DNA of 30,393 nucleotides from Scleroderma bovista. Lineage: Eukaryota; Basidiomycota; Agaricomycetes; Boletales; Sclerodermataceae. Below the pieces are notes generated by a model. It had not been told where the DNA came from. It ran no database searches and worked only from the letters and a program-made list of their open reading frames with translations. Of the stretch, positions 18,691 through 28,895 are shown piece by piece. Every line of letters starts with the position of its first letter. The stretch's first letter is position 1. The stretch is taken from NCBI GenBank assembly GCA_037178675.1, contig JAYMGJ010000694.1, positions 1 to 30,393 on the forward strand, in the 5' to 3' direction. Both the position numbers and the translations under genes were made by a program.

Positions 18691-19620
18691 GCTCAGCTAA
18701 GCAAAAGGGCTAGTTTGCTGATGTGGGTAGGTAGCTAACCCACCATATGTGTGAATCTGCGGTATCACCTACAGTGAGCAAAGCCACAATGGGTGGTCAC
18801 CCCTCAGTAGATAGTTGTTTGTAGTGTAACTGCAGTTACTATTCAACCCGTGGTTGAGAGTCACTCTACAGGGTAGTCAACCCCTGATATGTATTCAACA
18901 GCAGTGGGTAGATAACCTGCGTTGGGTAACTACCCCGTGGCATTTATTGAACCCACAATGGGTACTCTGCTATGTACTCTACATGTGCTGTACTGTCAAC
19001 AGCAATAGCCAGCTACTCTGTATCGAACCCGCGGTTTCATTTGGAGTGGGTAGCCAACCCAGAATGGTTGGTCACCCCTCAGTAGAGAGTCACTCTGCTT
19101 GGTAGTTAACCCCCGCTGTGTAGTAAACAGTGGGTGGATAACCTGCGGTATGTATTGAATCCACAGTGTAACCTGTAGCAGGTGGCGAACCCGCGGTGAG
19201 TACTCTGCTGTGTAGTTGACCTGTACTGTACAGTCGCTAGCTAATCCGTGGTGGGAAAGTAACCCGCGGTAAGTATTGAACCCACAGTTTCTGCAGTGGG
19301 AGTGAACCCACAATGGGCGGTCACCCCTGGGTTGGTAGTGCGACCGCAGTGTAGTCAACCCGCGGTGGAGAGTTACTCCACCGGGTAGTCAACCCCCGCT
19401 GTGTAGTCAACTGCTGGCCAACCTAACCCGCGCGGGTAGTTAACCCATGGTTAGTAGTGGGCCCGTAGTGGGCACGTGGTTTGTAGTAATCCCGCGGTGT
19501 GTGATGCCTGTGTATAGTCAGCTATAGTAGTCCATCAATGGTAAGTAGTCAACCCGTGGTAGTCAACCCCAGTAGTTCACCCACGGTAATGAAGCCAGTT
19601 CTGCTGGTAGGTTGATTAGA
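18691..19620. repeat. degenerate repeat S2, right block
   Basis: Words such as gtagtcaacccgcggt, gggtagttaaccc, cacccctcagtagagagt and gtgtagtcaac recur many times at 20-50-bp spacing. The right block is longer than the left one. No coding sequence is supported. Confidence 0.82.
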
Positions 19621-19639
19621 TTAGTTCCTACTGTATGCA

Positions 19640-20048
19640 GTAGTATCTATTTTTGCTAGCCCACCCCATACCTTTGCATTCCAGTAAATATGGGCTCATC
19701 CATTAATGTGCACCCAGTAAGATTGTGGCCCACCAACATGACATGATGACAATTCCTATATCCCTACCATAACCCCTCCTTAACTACTACCATAGCCCAC
19801 CCATATCACATGGTAACAAAATCATAGTGTGTAGCCCACCCGTATTACTCGGTGATACTCCATCCATGGGCTCCTGTCTGCTGGTCCGTGACACTCGGCC
19901 AATTTTCACCTTCAGGTGGCCGTGTAAGACGGGACAAAGTAGGTACATTATGTGTCCTCACGCCTCTCCTTTCACTGGGCCTGACCCATATCTCCCCTTC
20001 TCACTGGGCCCAACCCATGCCTCCCCTTTCGCTGGGCCTGATTCTCAC
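19640..20048. repeat. satellite S1, right block, with a 29-30-bp repeat
   Basis: S1 words return (cccacccgtattactcgg, atatgggctcatcc). From about 19965 a 29-30-bp unit, ctcccctttc then actgggcctgacccatat, is repeated about three times. It resumes at 22782 beyond LTR-C copy 2, so that LTR inserted into the array. Confidence 0.75.
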
Positions 20049-20689
20049 TGTCAAGACCATGTCCAACTCCGGACTCTTATCCGGTGTGAGTCAAAGTGTG
20101 GATTTGGGTCAGAACAACAACCCAAACACAACACCAACAAAGGACTACGAAATTGTGCGAGTGGTGGTTTACCTCCGCGGTGTCCAGAGAGGATGTGCTG
20201 AGGAGGAGGGAAGGGGATCTACACCAACAGGGTGATGCAGACGGTGATGCAGGATACTCCTGGGGTACAGGAGCAATAGAAGACGAAGGGGATAGGTGTC
20301 TGGACTCTTCCTAAAGCCTAGGAAGTGTCAAAGCGGGGATTGAGTTGACTGGGACTGAAGTAGCGATACTACACCTAGAGATTGGTGCAGCAAGGGGACA
20401 AGGGGGCTCCTGACGTCCAGAAGCAATAGGGGATGAAGGATTGACAGGCTAGACTCCGCTTGAGCCTAGAGAAAGACTTGGACTTGAATAGATTGGATAA
20501 AACTTGAATATCAGAGCCTTTAGACCTTCACTGAAGCCTACAAGACTCAAAGAGCTGAGGGGATACTGACTGAGAGGGACTGAGAGAGGGATAATTTCGT
20601 GCAATTGGGTCTTTTTTCACTGGGCTGAGCCCAGGGGGTTTAAATACATGGGGGGGCACAGCATTAAAGTACAAAAAGAGAAGGGAGTA

Positions 20690-20945
20690 AGCAGAATTTG
20701 TCAAGGATTGGTAAGGGATTGGTAAGAGCTTTGTAAGGGGTTTGTAAGCGATCAGTAAGCAAGGGATAAGCAGGAATGAGTAAGCATAGGAAGCATGAAT
20801 AAGCTGCTGAGTAAAGGAATGAGTAAGCTGCATGACAAGATTGATTGGTAAGGGAGTGAGTCATCAGCTGAGTAATATACCAAAAATGCGAAAGGGATAG
20901 AGTAATACTGATGACAAGAGAGCATCAGTAAGCAAGGGATGAGTC
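20690..20945. repeat. degenerate gtaag/gagtaagc repeat in insertion D
   Basis: The words ggtaagg, gagtaagc and gtaagcaaggga occur about 15 times in 250 bp at roughly 10-20-bp spacing. On one strand it offers many GTAAG (5' splice-site-like) words. It is low complexity with no coding signal. Confidence 0.6.
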
Positions 20946-21869
20946 ACTGCACAGCAGAAGGAGTCATTGATGCACAGCCTAAGAAGTTTGATGGGGGGCT
21001 GTGTACCATCAGGAATTTGATGGGACAACAATGGGGAAGATCTGGGATTAATAGGGGGATTGATCCGAGACAAAACAGCCACAAGAAGGGTACCAGGGGT
21101 CCAGAGGTCTTTTTGGGGGGTCAGCATACACTAAAGTATAGTGCATGTGTTCTAGCGCCGCTGAAGCACAACCATGGGCTCCCTTGACGAGCTCTCTTCT
21201 GGGAAAGAACGAGAGAGGGTTCTTCTTCCTAATAGCACTATAAAGTGGGGGGGAATAACTGTCATGGTGCTGGGGGACGTCGTCTGAAAGTAGGGAAGCG
21301 GATAGAGTATTGAATTCGGCGCATCCAGGGAAGTGAGACGAACGACAGAGGAAGATGGACATGGCAAGTATCTGGGAGGAAGGGACCATAGGCTGAGGGC
21401 TCAGGGGACACAGAGACGACCAGAGAAGACTTCTCAAGCTTGACAATAGACCTAAGATGACCAAAGTACGTCCTTGACGCAGGACTGACGAGGAGAACGC
21501 GCTGACCGAGAACGAGAGGGACTGAGGGAGCAGGCTGGGAAGATATGTGCCAGGCAGTGCACGGGAACTCTGGGAGAGGCTGTCCTAAGAGCAGGACATA
21601 GTGGAGATCTGCAGCAATAGCGGAGAAATGATCCAGAGAAAATACGGACTCCATAGTGAGCGATGAAGTGAACGTCTGGATTGCGGGGGGAATATCTCCG
21701 TGGGAAATGAACGGATTTGCGTCGGAACTTGACAGGCAGATAGACTACGCTCTAGGCTTTCTGACGGTATAGTCACGTGCCTGATAGCTTCAGAAACGAC
21801 GGAGCTATTCAAAATATCGGAATGCCGGCACTGGGCGCCTAAAAATGACATTTGGGCGCTAAAAATCAT

Positions 21870-22186
21870 TTCTTCTCTTTCTCCTTCGTTTCTCCATCAA
21901 TTCTTCGGCTTCTTTGATCGTTCTCGTATGGGAGTTGGACTGCAGACGTGTGCATTCCTTTCTCATACCACAATTGACGTTATTCCTTCAGTTTCTTCTG
22001 CTTCTTGGCGGTTCTCGTGCAATAGATGACTGTCTGCATTGGCATTCATCTCTCGCATCAGGATAGTTGTCTTGTGCAATAGATGGCTATGATGAGGGTC
22101 CGTCGTGCTTATCCTTCGCATAAGGATCATTCGATATAGGCGTTATCTTCCATGTTCACTGTACCAAACCTGTTTGGTGCGTGACA
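21870..22186. other. right end of insertion D, no gene seen
   Basis: Pieces such as gtgcaatagatg and cgcat(c/a)aggat each occur twice, suggesting a decayed short duplication. No coding sequence is recognised. Confidence 0.4.
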
Positions 22187-22941
22187 CCGGTTACTCTGGT
22201 CGTGTCGCAGTACTACAGCTCAACTCCGGACCTCTGCACATAACTCCGGCCCCGGACACACACATATCCTTCCGCTAAGTGCAACCCTTTGCATTAGACT
22301 CAATCCAGTCATTACCACACTTCCCCGTCTACCCTGTTGTACCGTGAGTTCTCCGTGCTCTGTTTATATCTTCTACCTTGTAGTATTTTCTCCAGACCTT
22401 ACTTATTTTCATCGGACCTGACCTAGTCCCAACTCTGGTTGTTCCTTGTCCGCCCTTTGGGCTGTTTACTTGACACCGTAAATACTCAACCCTAGTTCTC
22501 CTTAGTATAAGTACCCTGTACTCCATCCTGTACTCCTCAGTCTGAAATCAACTTAGTCACTACTCCAGTCTTTGCCTGTCTCCGTCTCCGTCTCCGTCTC
22601 TATCACCTTGACTGGAACCTACACAAGGGATCAATGCACATCATCCTTGTCGTTGAATCCAAGTGGTCACCAACTCCGGCCGGACTAATCCCTCATCCAG
22701 CCCTCTGCCCTCTTCCTTTGTCCACTTTCGTCCGGACTTGACCGGACCTCCTACTGGAGTAGACCCGGACTTGACACTCACCCCCCTTTTCACTGTGCTT
22801 GACTCATGACTTCCCCTATTGCTCTGTTTGCCTATCATATTTTAGTAGACTTATATACAAACATTTGTAATCTGTGGAATGAGATCCAATTACAACTTGC
22901 AAGTATTGTATACAAAATGTAGCAATGCAATCATCCTTGAT

Positions 22942-23372
22942 CTATGGTGGTATGCCACCAACAGTACTGCTCATATGCAGTTTCTTTTGTGGCCATGACA
23001 AGCCTCCATTGAAATGTACCTCCATCCAAAAGAGGATCAGGAGGCGACCACTCTTCCACACCGGTGTCCACAGTGCCAGCTGGAAGCTCAGAATGATGGC
23101 ATTCTTGATGAGTGCAAGGCCATGCTGAAATACTTCGTTTACATCACTGAGATTGACATTGGGATAAAGTGTCTGACCATTGAAAAAATGAACAGTTATC
23201 AGTATGCTATATAATGAAGAAGATGACATACCCTGACACCATAATAATTACCATCTAAATGGTCCAAATTGACACCCGAATCACCAGGCTGATGAATCCA
23301 AACATGAATTTGGACTGATGACACTGCGAACCACTTGTGACCACCTATGACCACTTGTGCAAACTCTGCATC
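22942..23372 (-). pseudogene. 3' part of an unrecognised spliced gene, cut by chromovirus 2
   Basis: On the minus strand an exon from 23372 to 23232 (47 codons, with WFAVSSVQIHVWIHQPGDSG) is followed by a 59-bp intron (23231-23173; GTATGT start, ACTGATAAC branch-like sequence, GTCAG end). The next exon, in phase 0 (TLYPNVNLSDVNEVFQHGLA ...), ends with a stop at 22942. The first exon runs exactly up to the LTR of chromovirus 2, so the 5' part of the gene should lie beyond the right edge. I do not recognise the product; it could be a host gene or another mobile element's gene. A plus-strand ORF (23014-23214) overlaps but lacks splice support. Confidence 0.55.
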
Positions 23373-23902
23373 TGTCAAGACCGGTTCTTCACCAATCTGA
23401 TCTCTATGAGGGGTCAGGGGGTCAGGGGTTGGTCTAGCGGTAAGACCGAGTACTTGCATGAGGGCAGAGGCAGAGAGTATGAAGGGAGAATAGACGAGAA
23501 GTATCTTATTTGATATTTGAACTGAAACTACAACAGACCGAGTATCTAAGTATTTATACTGAGTGGAATGGATGAGGCGATGTACGGGAAGTCGGGATTA
23601 CCGATGAATGACGAGCGCAGCCGTGCTGTGCGCTGAGTAAGTATGGTAAGTGCGATAACCAGATTACCGATGTGTATCATATTAGTAATGCAATGGGACG
23701 GGAACATATAGTAACTGGAAACAAGAAAGGAAACATATTAGGTAATAGTACAGAGAGACAGAACAGGTAACATGCTCACTGATCAGTGGCGATACAGGAT
23801 AGAGAGAAACAGAGAAGGGAGTACATACAATAAATGGACGGTGAACGTGTGGACGCAATTGGACAATAGGGTACAGGGTGATCAGGTGTCACGGTCATGA
23901 CA
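23373..23902 (-). repeat. 3' LTR of chromovirus 2 (530 bp)
   Basis: It runs TGTCAAGACC to GGTCATGACA, TG...CA, next to the polypurine tract at 23903. The first 80 bp match 30265-30344 with six mismatched sites. It contains TATAAATA and the predicted mRNA start on the minus strand. The left flank GCATC (23368-23372) is the candidate target duplication. Confidence 0.92.
23523..23558 (-). promoter_or_regulatory. LTR promoter of chromovirus 2: TATA and predicted start
   Basis: TATAAATA starts at 23558 on the minus strand and AGTTCAAATATC at 23523, 35 nt downstream. The same spacing and start motif are found in chromovirus 1. The functional copy would be the 5' LTR beyond the right edge. Confidence 0.65.
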
Positions 23903-23917
23903 GTATCCCCCTCTTAG
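23903..23917 (-). other. polypurine tract of chromovirus 2
   Basis: The minus strand reads CTAAGAGGGGGATAC directly before TGTCATGACC of the 3' LTR. The final GGGGGATAC is identical to that of chromovirus 1. Confidence 0.8.
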
Positions 23918-23998
23918 GGCCAAGCCCACGAGGCTGCAATGCGTATTCCACACCGATTGTGTGCGACCATTGTCTGGGTTTGAAAATCAGTTAGGGCA

Positions 23999-24006
23999 TA
24001 TTTAAG
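23999..24006 (+). promoter_or_regulatory. TATA-like box of accessory gene 2
   Basis: TATTTAAG lies 68 bp before ATG 24067, with a pyrimidine-rich leader (cctttccttcatcacatc) in between. It parallels the arrangement at 286-345. Confidence 0.45.
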
Positions 24007-24066
24007 ACTGGCCTTCGGTGACAGTAACCCAACAAATCCTTTCCTTCATCACATCTTTGATTAACC

Positions 24067-25091
24067 ATGTCCGCTGGCAACAACAACAACATCGATTGGA
24101 CGCACGCTGCTTCGCCCGAGTTGGAAGGGAAACCGACCGACCTGATACAAGTCCAGATCGCCAAGTTCAATGAGCAATCGCGTTGGCGACAGGAACGTTT
24201 GATGAAACAGGCGGCCGAGCAAGAGGCGAAGAGGTTGGCAGAAGAGGCTGCGAAGAAGAAGGCTGAGGAGGAGGTGAGGAGAGTCGCCGAGGAGCAGGCG
24301 AAGAAGGTCGCCGAGGTGAAAGCACGGGCCAATTTCGAGGCAAGGCGCAAGGCCGAGGCAGAGGTGAGGCGCAAGGAGAGGTGAGGGCGAGGGAGAAAGC
24401 CGAGTCGTTGGCGGCTGGCGAGGCAATGCGGGAGCATTTGGGTCTGGGGCCAAAGCCCAAGGTGCATAGCCGATTAATATTTTATTGACCCTTGCTAATT
24501 TATTATTTGATTAGCCTCGTCAGGTCACTGCCTGTTCCAACACAGGCATAATGGGGTTCAAGCCCCCTTGTGACCGTTGCAGGCGGAGCGGTGACAGCAG
24601 TGGGTGTGAGCTGGCTGATGGAGCGCGCACGCCGACATGCGGTCGGTGTCAACAATCAAAAATCAAGTGCACCTTCAGCGTGTTGACAGCGGCGATGGAG
24701 AGAGCAGTGAGCGGCGAGAAACGGAAGGAGAGCGAGATTGCCATGGTGACAACATCGCCGAGGGGGGGCGAGAAGCGGAAACAGATGAAGAAGGTGATCG
24801 CCGATGCCGTGAGTACCAAGGAAATAGAGACAGCAATGGGGGGGTTCTCAGTGGCTGGGCCGTCACCCAGTCGCATTGGTCTTAGACCGCCGACTTGGGG
24901 AGATCATGGCAGCCATTGACTGCAACATGAGGGAGTTGGCCAAGCTGGGTCGACAGGTGGAAGGAATCGTCTGGGAGACGAAAAGGGCAGCGGACCCAAA
25001 GGACTCAAAGGGCAAGGGCAAGGCAATGCCCGAGGGGAGCGAAGAACAGGAGGAGTCGGGAGACGAAGATGGAGAAGGTGAGTCCAAGTAG
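24067..25091 (+). pseudogene. accessory gene 2: coiled-coil and six-cysteine cluster protein, antisense to pol
   Basis: It starts MSAGNNNNIDWTHAASPEL at 24067. A long K/A/E-rich coiled coil (about 24150-24440) changes frame near 24381, where the other frame continues the same composition (VRAREKAESLAAGEAMREHL). A 53-bp intron (24462-24514) joins ...GPKPK to PRQVTACSN in phase 0. The cysteine cluster C-x2-C-x8-C-x10-C-x2-C-x6-C ends in KIKCTF, a wording typical of fungal Zn2Cys6 domains. A second frame change, probably in the G run at 24838-24844, leads to a short helical segment (LDRRLGEIMAAIDCNMREL) and an acidic tail ending at TAG 25089-25091. It is convergent with pol, 99 bp apart. It differs from accessory gene 1 in sequence but not in plan. 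The function is unknown. Confidence 0.78.
24462..24514 (+). other. intron in accessory gene 2
   Basis: It begins GTGCAT, has a branch-like TTGCTAAT about 20 bp before the end, and ends GATTAG. It is AT-rich while the neighbouring exons are GC-rich, and its removal joins the two frames in phase 0. Its place, between the coiled coil and the cysteine cluster, resembles that of the intron in accessory gene 1. Confidence 0.78.
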
Positions 25092-25190
25092 TCGGACTGG
25101 ACTAAAATGTACTTGTATTTAGTTTTCTTTTTTCTTTTCACTTTGTTTTGTACACTTGTTAATAGACTTTTGTTCGGTGATTTGGACGAC

Positions 25191-28100
25191 TTAGCGTGAG
25201 AGGCTTTCTAAGGGGCCTGGCTTAGTTGGGTAGGCTTTGTGGTAGTTGGCCACGAGTTCTGAAGCATGTCCAAGCTCGGTCGCGATCAACCAAGATGTTT
25301 CTTCATCGGTACCTTCGTAGCCAGCCCATCTAACTAGGTAGAGGAGTGGGCATTGGCATCGATGTCAGTCGAACTTTGAATTGAGGATCTCGGTGATCTC
25401 GAATTTGGGTTCACCGTCAACTTCAATAGGAGGTGGTGGAGGTTGTGACCGATTCGGTATTGTATTCGGTGTCACTGGTTCGAGCTGTGAGACGTGGAAA
25501 ATGGGGTGGACAGCACGCATAGAGTCGGGGAGACGGATCATGAATGATAAAGTGCCAACTTGGGCGATGATTGGGTAGGGGCCGAGATTCTTCTCGGAGA
25601 GTTTCTTTGATGGTCAGGTAGACCTAAAGTACTTGGCCTTGACGAATACTTGATCACCAACTTTGAAATTGGGTGCGGGTGATCTTCTGGCATCAGCAGG
25701 GCCTTGGTACCTTTTCTGGGCAGCAGCCATTTCTTCACGTAGGTACTCATGCAATGACTCTAAGTCAACTGCGTACTCCCATGCCCGAGCTGATGAGAGA
25801 TCGCGCTCAGGGTGCACAGCGAGGTTCGGGTGGTATCCTTTGTTCGCGAAGAACGGTGATACACCAGTTGTAGCACTAGGTGCATTGTTGTAGGCGAACT
25901 TGGCGAGAGGTAGTAAGTCTGACCAATTGTCCTGCTGGTAATTGCAGTACATCCTGAGGTATTGCTCGAGTGTTTGATTAGCTCGCTCGGTCTGTCCGTC
26001 ACCTTCTGGGTGATAGCCCGAAGTGAAATGTAATTTCATATCTAAGGCCTTACTGAGTGATCGGAAGAAATGGGAGACAAACTCTGAGCCTCGGTCAGAT
26101 GTTACATGCGTGGGGACGCCGTGCTTAGCGAAGACGTGGAGTAAGAAGAGCTGTGCGAGCTCAGGGGAAGTTATTGTGTTGTGAGTCGGGATGAATATGG
26201 CTTGCTTTGATAGTCGGTCTATGACTACCAGTATGGCTGTGAAGCTGGATGAGGATGGGAGTTGCTCGATGAAATCCATCGAGATGGAATTCCATGGTTG
26301 GTCGGGGACCGGTAATTGCTTGAGCATCCCATAGGGTCGGTGATGTGGCGTCTTGGCTCAGGCACAGGCCATGCAGGACTTAACGTAGTCCTTTACGTAG
26401 GTACGAATGCCTGGCCATGTGTATTCACGACGAATGAGCTCTAGGGTGCGGTTCTGACCGAAGTGTCCCAATAGGGGATGGTCATGCTTGTATCTGAGGA
26501 CACGAAGATGTAGGTCATCGGCCTCTGGGACGTACATGCGGCCATCAAGACATAGGTAACCAGTCTCATCGGTTGACCATCGGGGATTCAATGTGTCCAA
26601 GAGGTGGGCTTTAGTGATGGGATCGGTCGGGAGGTTGGCTAGGATATCGGCATGGAGACACTCGACGTCCATGAGTGCACTAGCTCTGAGTACTGGGACA
26701 TGTAGGTATGTCGTGCGAAGGGAATTGGTGAGCTGTTCAGCCATGAACACCGGTCGGAGGTTCTGTGGATTGACTTGGGCAAAGCCCCTATCCCCCTCTT
26801 TGGGGTAGATGTCCCAGCGTCTAGTCAAGGCATCGGGTTTTGCACCAAGCTTACCAGGTCGGAAACAAATAATCAAGTTGAATGAAGAGAGATATTCTGA
26901 CCATTGGGCTTGCCGATGGGTGAGAACCTTAGAGGTGGAGAAATATTCCAAATTTTTGTGGTCGGTCATGATGTCAATCGGGAAGGCAGGGCCCTCCAGA
27001 TAATGACACCAGGCCTTGAAGGCTTCAAAAATAGCGAGAAGCTCCTTGTTGTGTGTATCGTAGTTCAGCTCGGGCACGGTCAGAGTGCAAGAGTAAAACG
27101 CAATCGGTCGTATCTCGTCATCCGAACCTGTAATGGATAGGATACCAGTGATTGCATAGTCCGAAGCATCGGTCTCGACCGTTAGTTGGGTGCCTGGCTG
27201 GAAGTGGGTGAGTATGGGAGCTGTGGTGAAGGCCTTCTTGAGTTGGTTGAATGACTGTCGGCAGACGTCGGAGAAATCCCAGGGGGCATCTTTCCGCGTC
27301 AACCGAGTTAATGGAACCACTATATCGGAGTAATTGAAGATAAATCGATGGTAAAAGTTTGCGAAGCCCAGGAAGGACTGGATGTCCTTCACCTTGCGAG
27401 GTTCGGGCCAATCGCAGATTGTCTTGACTTTGTCTTGCGACATCGTCAAACCGTCGGGGGAGAGGAAGTACCCGAGGTACTCCACCGAGTCCGAATGGAA
27501 CTCACACTTTTTGGGTTTGGCATAAAGCTTGTGCTGGCGTAACCATTGAAGCACTTCCCAAACATGCTTGGTATGGTCCTCCATGTTGTCCGAGTAGACT
27601 AGGATGTCGTCGAGGTAGACTATGATGCAGACATCGAGCATGTCCACGAAGACTGAGTTGACGAACCGCTAAAAGGCTGCAGGGGCGTTGGTGAGACCGA
27701 AGGGCATCACCTGCCACTCATATGAGCCATAGCGAGTCCTGAAGGCAGTTTTCCACTCATCACCTTCGGCAATGCGAACCAGGTGGTAAGCATGTCTCAG
27801 GTCGATTTTAGTATAGACCTTTGCCTGACTCGGAGAGTCAAGTAGGTCAAAGATGAGAGGTAGAGGGTACCAATCCTTCTTTGATATTTTGTTGAGTCCT
27901 CGGTAGTCGACGCAGAGTCGGAGAGAGCCATCCTTCTTCTTGACGAAGAGGACAGGGGCTGCATGGGAGGATGAGGTTGGACGGATGAAACCAAAGCATA
28001 GGTTTTTGTCGATGAATGCCCGAAGGGTTTCGAGCTCAACAGGGGAGAGAGAGTAGAGTCTTCCAGGCGGTAAAGGTGCTCCTTCTTCCAGTTCAATCTT

Positions 28101-28895
28101 GAGGTCGTGTTCCCGATGCGGTGCGAGTACCAATGCTTTCGCCTTGCTAAAGACGTCGGCAAAGTCGTGGTATGCTGCGGGGACAGAGGAGAGGTCGGGA
28201 GCAGTGTCGACCAACGCAGCATGAAAGCTACCATCAGGCTTCAGCTGGATAGAGAACTGTTGATAGCCATTGAGCTGGCAGGCCTTTAGAAAGGCTGCAG
28301 CATTGATGAGAGCGATAGGTGGTGCCTGAAGACCGGGAGCCTGAGGTGAGTCAGTCGGAGAAGGAGACGAGACTGATGTAGCGTTGAGTCTCAGCGTGCT
28401 CGGTGAGGGAACTACAGGGTTGGGGAGTGAGCTCGGGGTTGGCACTTGCTGCGTAGATGTTCTGAACTTGATACTGCTTAGTACCCAGTCAATCGACAGA
28501 TTGTATTGGGTGAGCCAGTTGTGTCCAAGAACGATCTTACAGTCAGAGTCCGATGGGGTGATGTCACCAGAGGGAAATCAGATGGGTAGATCTGTTGCTT
28601 TGGTGATTATGGTGGTGGTGGTACCGTCGAATAGACGGAGAACGATCGGGGATACCAAGTAGTGTGAAAGAGTGTTCATATTGGCAAATGACGGATCTAC
28701 AAAACAGTGGGTAGAACCTGAATCTACTAACACAGGAAAGGAAGGCATAGTATGGTCAACGATTGTTACTGAGGGTTGGAGAGAATTCGGATCGGAAAGA
28801 GCGGCTGCATTGAGTTGGGCCTCCATAGGTGCACAGTCAGGAACAACGCAACTCCCACTCTGTGCAGAGTCTTGGGAGTTGCTATCTATTTTTTT
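25191..28895 (-). pseudogene. chromovirus 2 pol: protease, RT, RNase H, integrase, chromodomain
   Basis: It is one reading frame, entered by -1 frameshift at 28889-28895. Protease DSGS starts at 28724. RT has [17 protein letters not shown] and YLDD at 27617-27606. RNase H has ETDASDYA and IMTDHKN. The integrase HHCC domain (HDHPLLGHFG ... SCMAC) is followed by the D-D-E core (SMDFIEQLP, TSDRGSEF, QTERANQTLEQYL), GPY and a chromodomain (LLYLVRWAGYEGTDEETSW). Premature stops are TGA 28578, TAG 27669, TGA 26358, TGA 25614 and TGA 25365 (first coordinates). The frame resumes unchanged after each. Its natural stop is TAA 25191-25193. No insertions are present. Confidence 0.94.
28886..28895 (-). 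promoter_or_regulatory. -1 programmed frameshift site, gag/pol of chromovirus 2
   Basis: The minus strand reads A AAA AAA TAG in the gag frame, a slippery heptamer touching the gag stop, as in chromovirus 1. The -1 frame gives KKIDSNSQDSAQ, matching the other element. Confidence 0.85.

Larger units (their letters stand above)
20085..22186 (-). mobile_element. insertion D: 2.1-kb TG...CA element in LTR-C, target duplication CCGG
   Basis: It begins TGTGAGTCAAAG and ends GCGTGACA, with CCGG at 20081-20084 and 22187-22190. The flanks rejoin into a normal LTR-C sequence (atccggttactctgg). On the minus strand it starts TGTCACGC, like the chromovirus LTRs. No terminal direct repeats and no gag or pol are visible, so it could be a long solo LTR or a non-autonomous element. 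A minus-strand TATTTAAA lies near 20640. Minus ORFs at 21048-21464 and 21262-21654 overlap and resemble no family I know. A fragment near 20372 (ctacacctagaga) resembles insertion A. Confidence 0.75.
20049..22776 (+). repeat. solo LTR-C copy 2, split by insertion D; target duplication CTCAC
   Basis: The LTR starts TGTCAAGACCATGTCC (20049-20084), continues at 22187 or 22191 after insertion D, and ends ACTTGACA at 22776. CTCAC at 20044-20048 and 22777-22781 are the target duplication. Its own length without D is about 626 bp. It has two copies of the ttttcatcggacctgac subrepeat and a TATAAGTACC box near 22507. Confidence 0.9.

Noticed and set aside
18691..19620. Telomeric or subtelomeric repeat
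   Set aside because: The aacccgcggt words are irregular in spacing and sequence and do not form a TTAGGG-type array.
23014..23214. Plus-strand ORF with CPQCQ motif
   Set aside because: Overlaps the minus-strand exon, which has a well-formed intron and frame continuity; it starts and ends without supporting signals.
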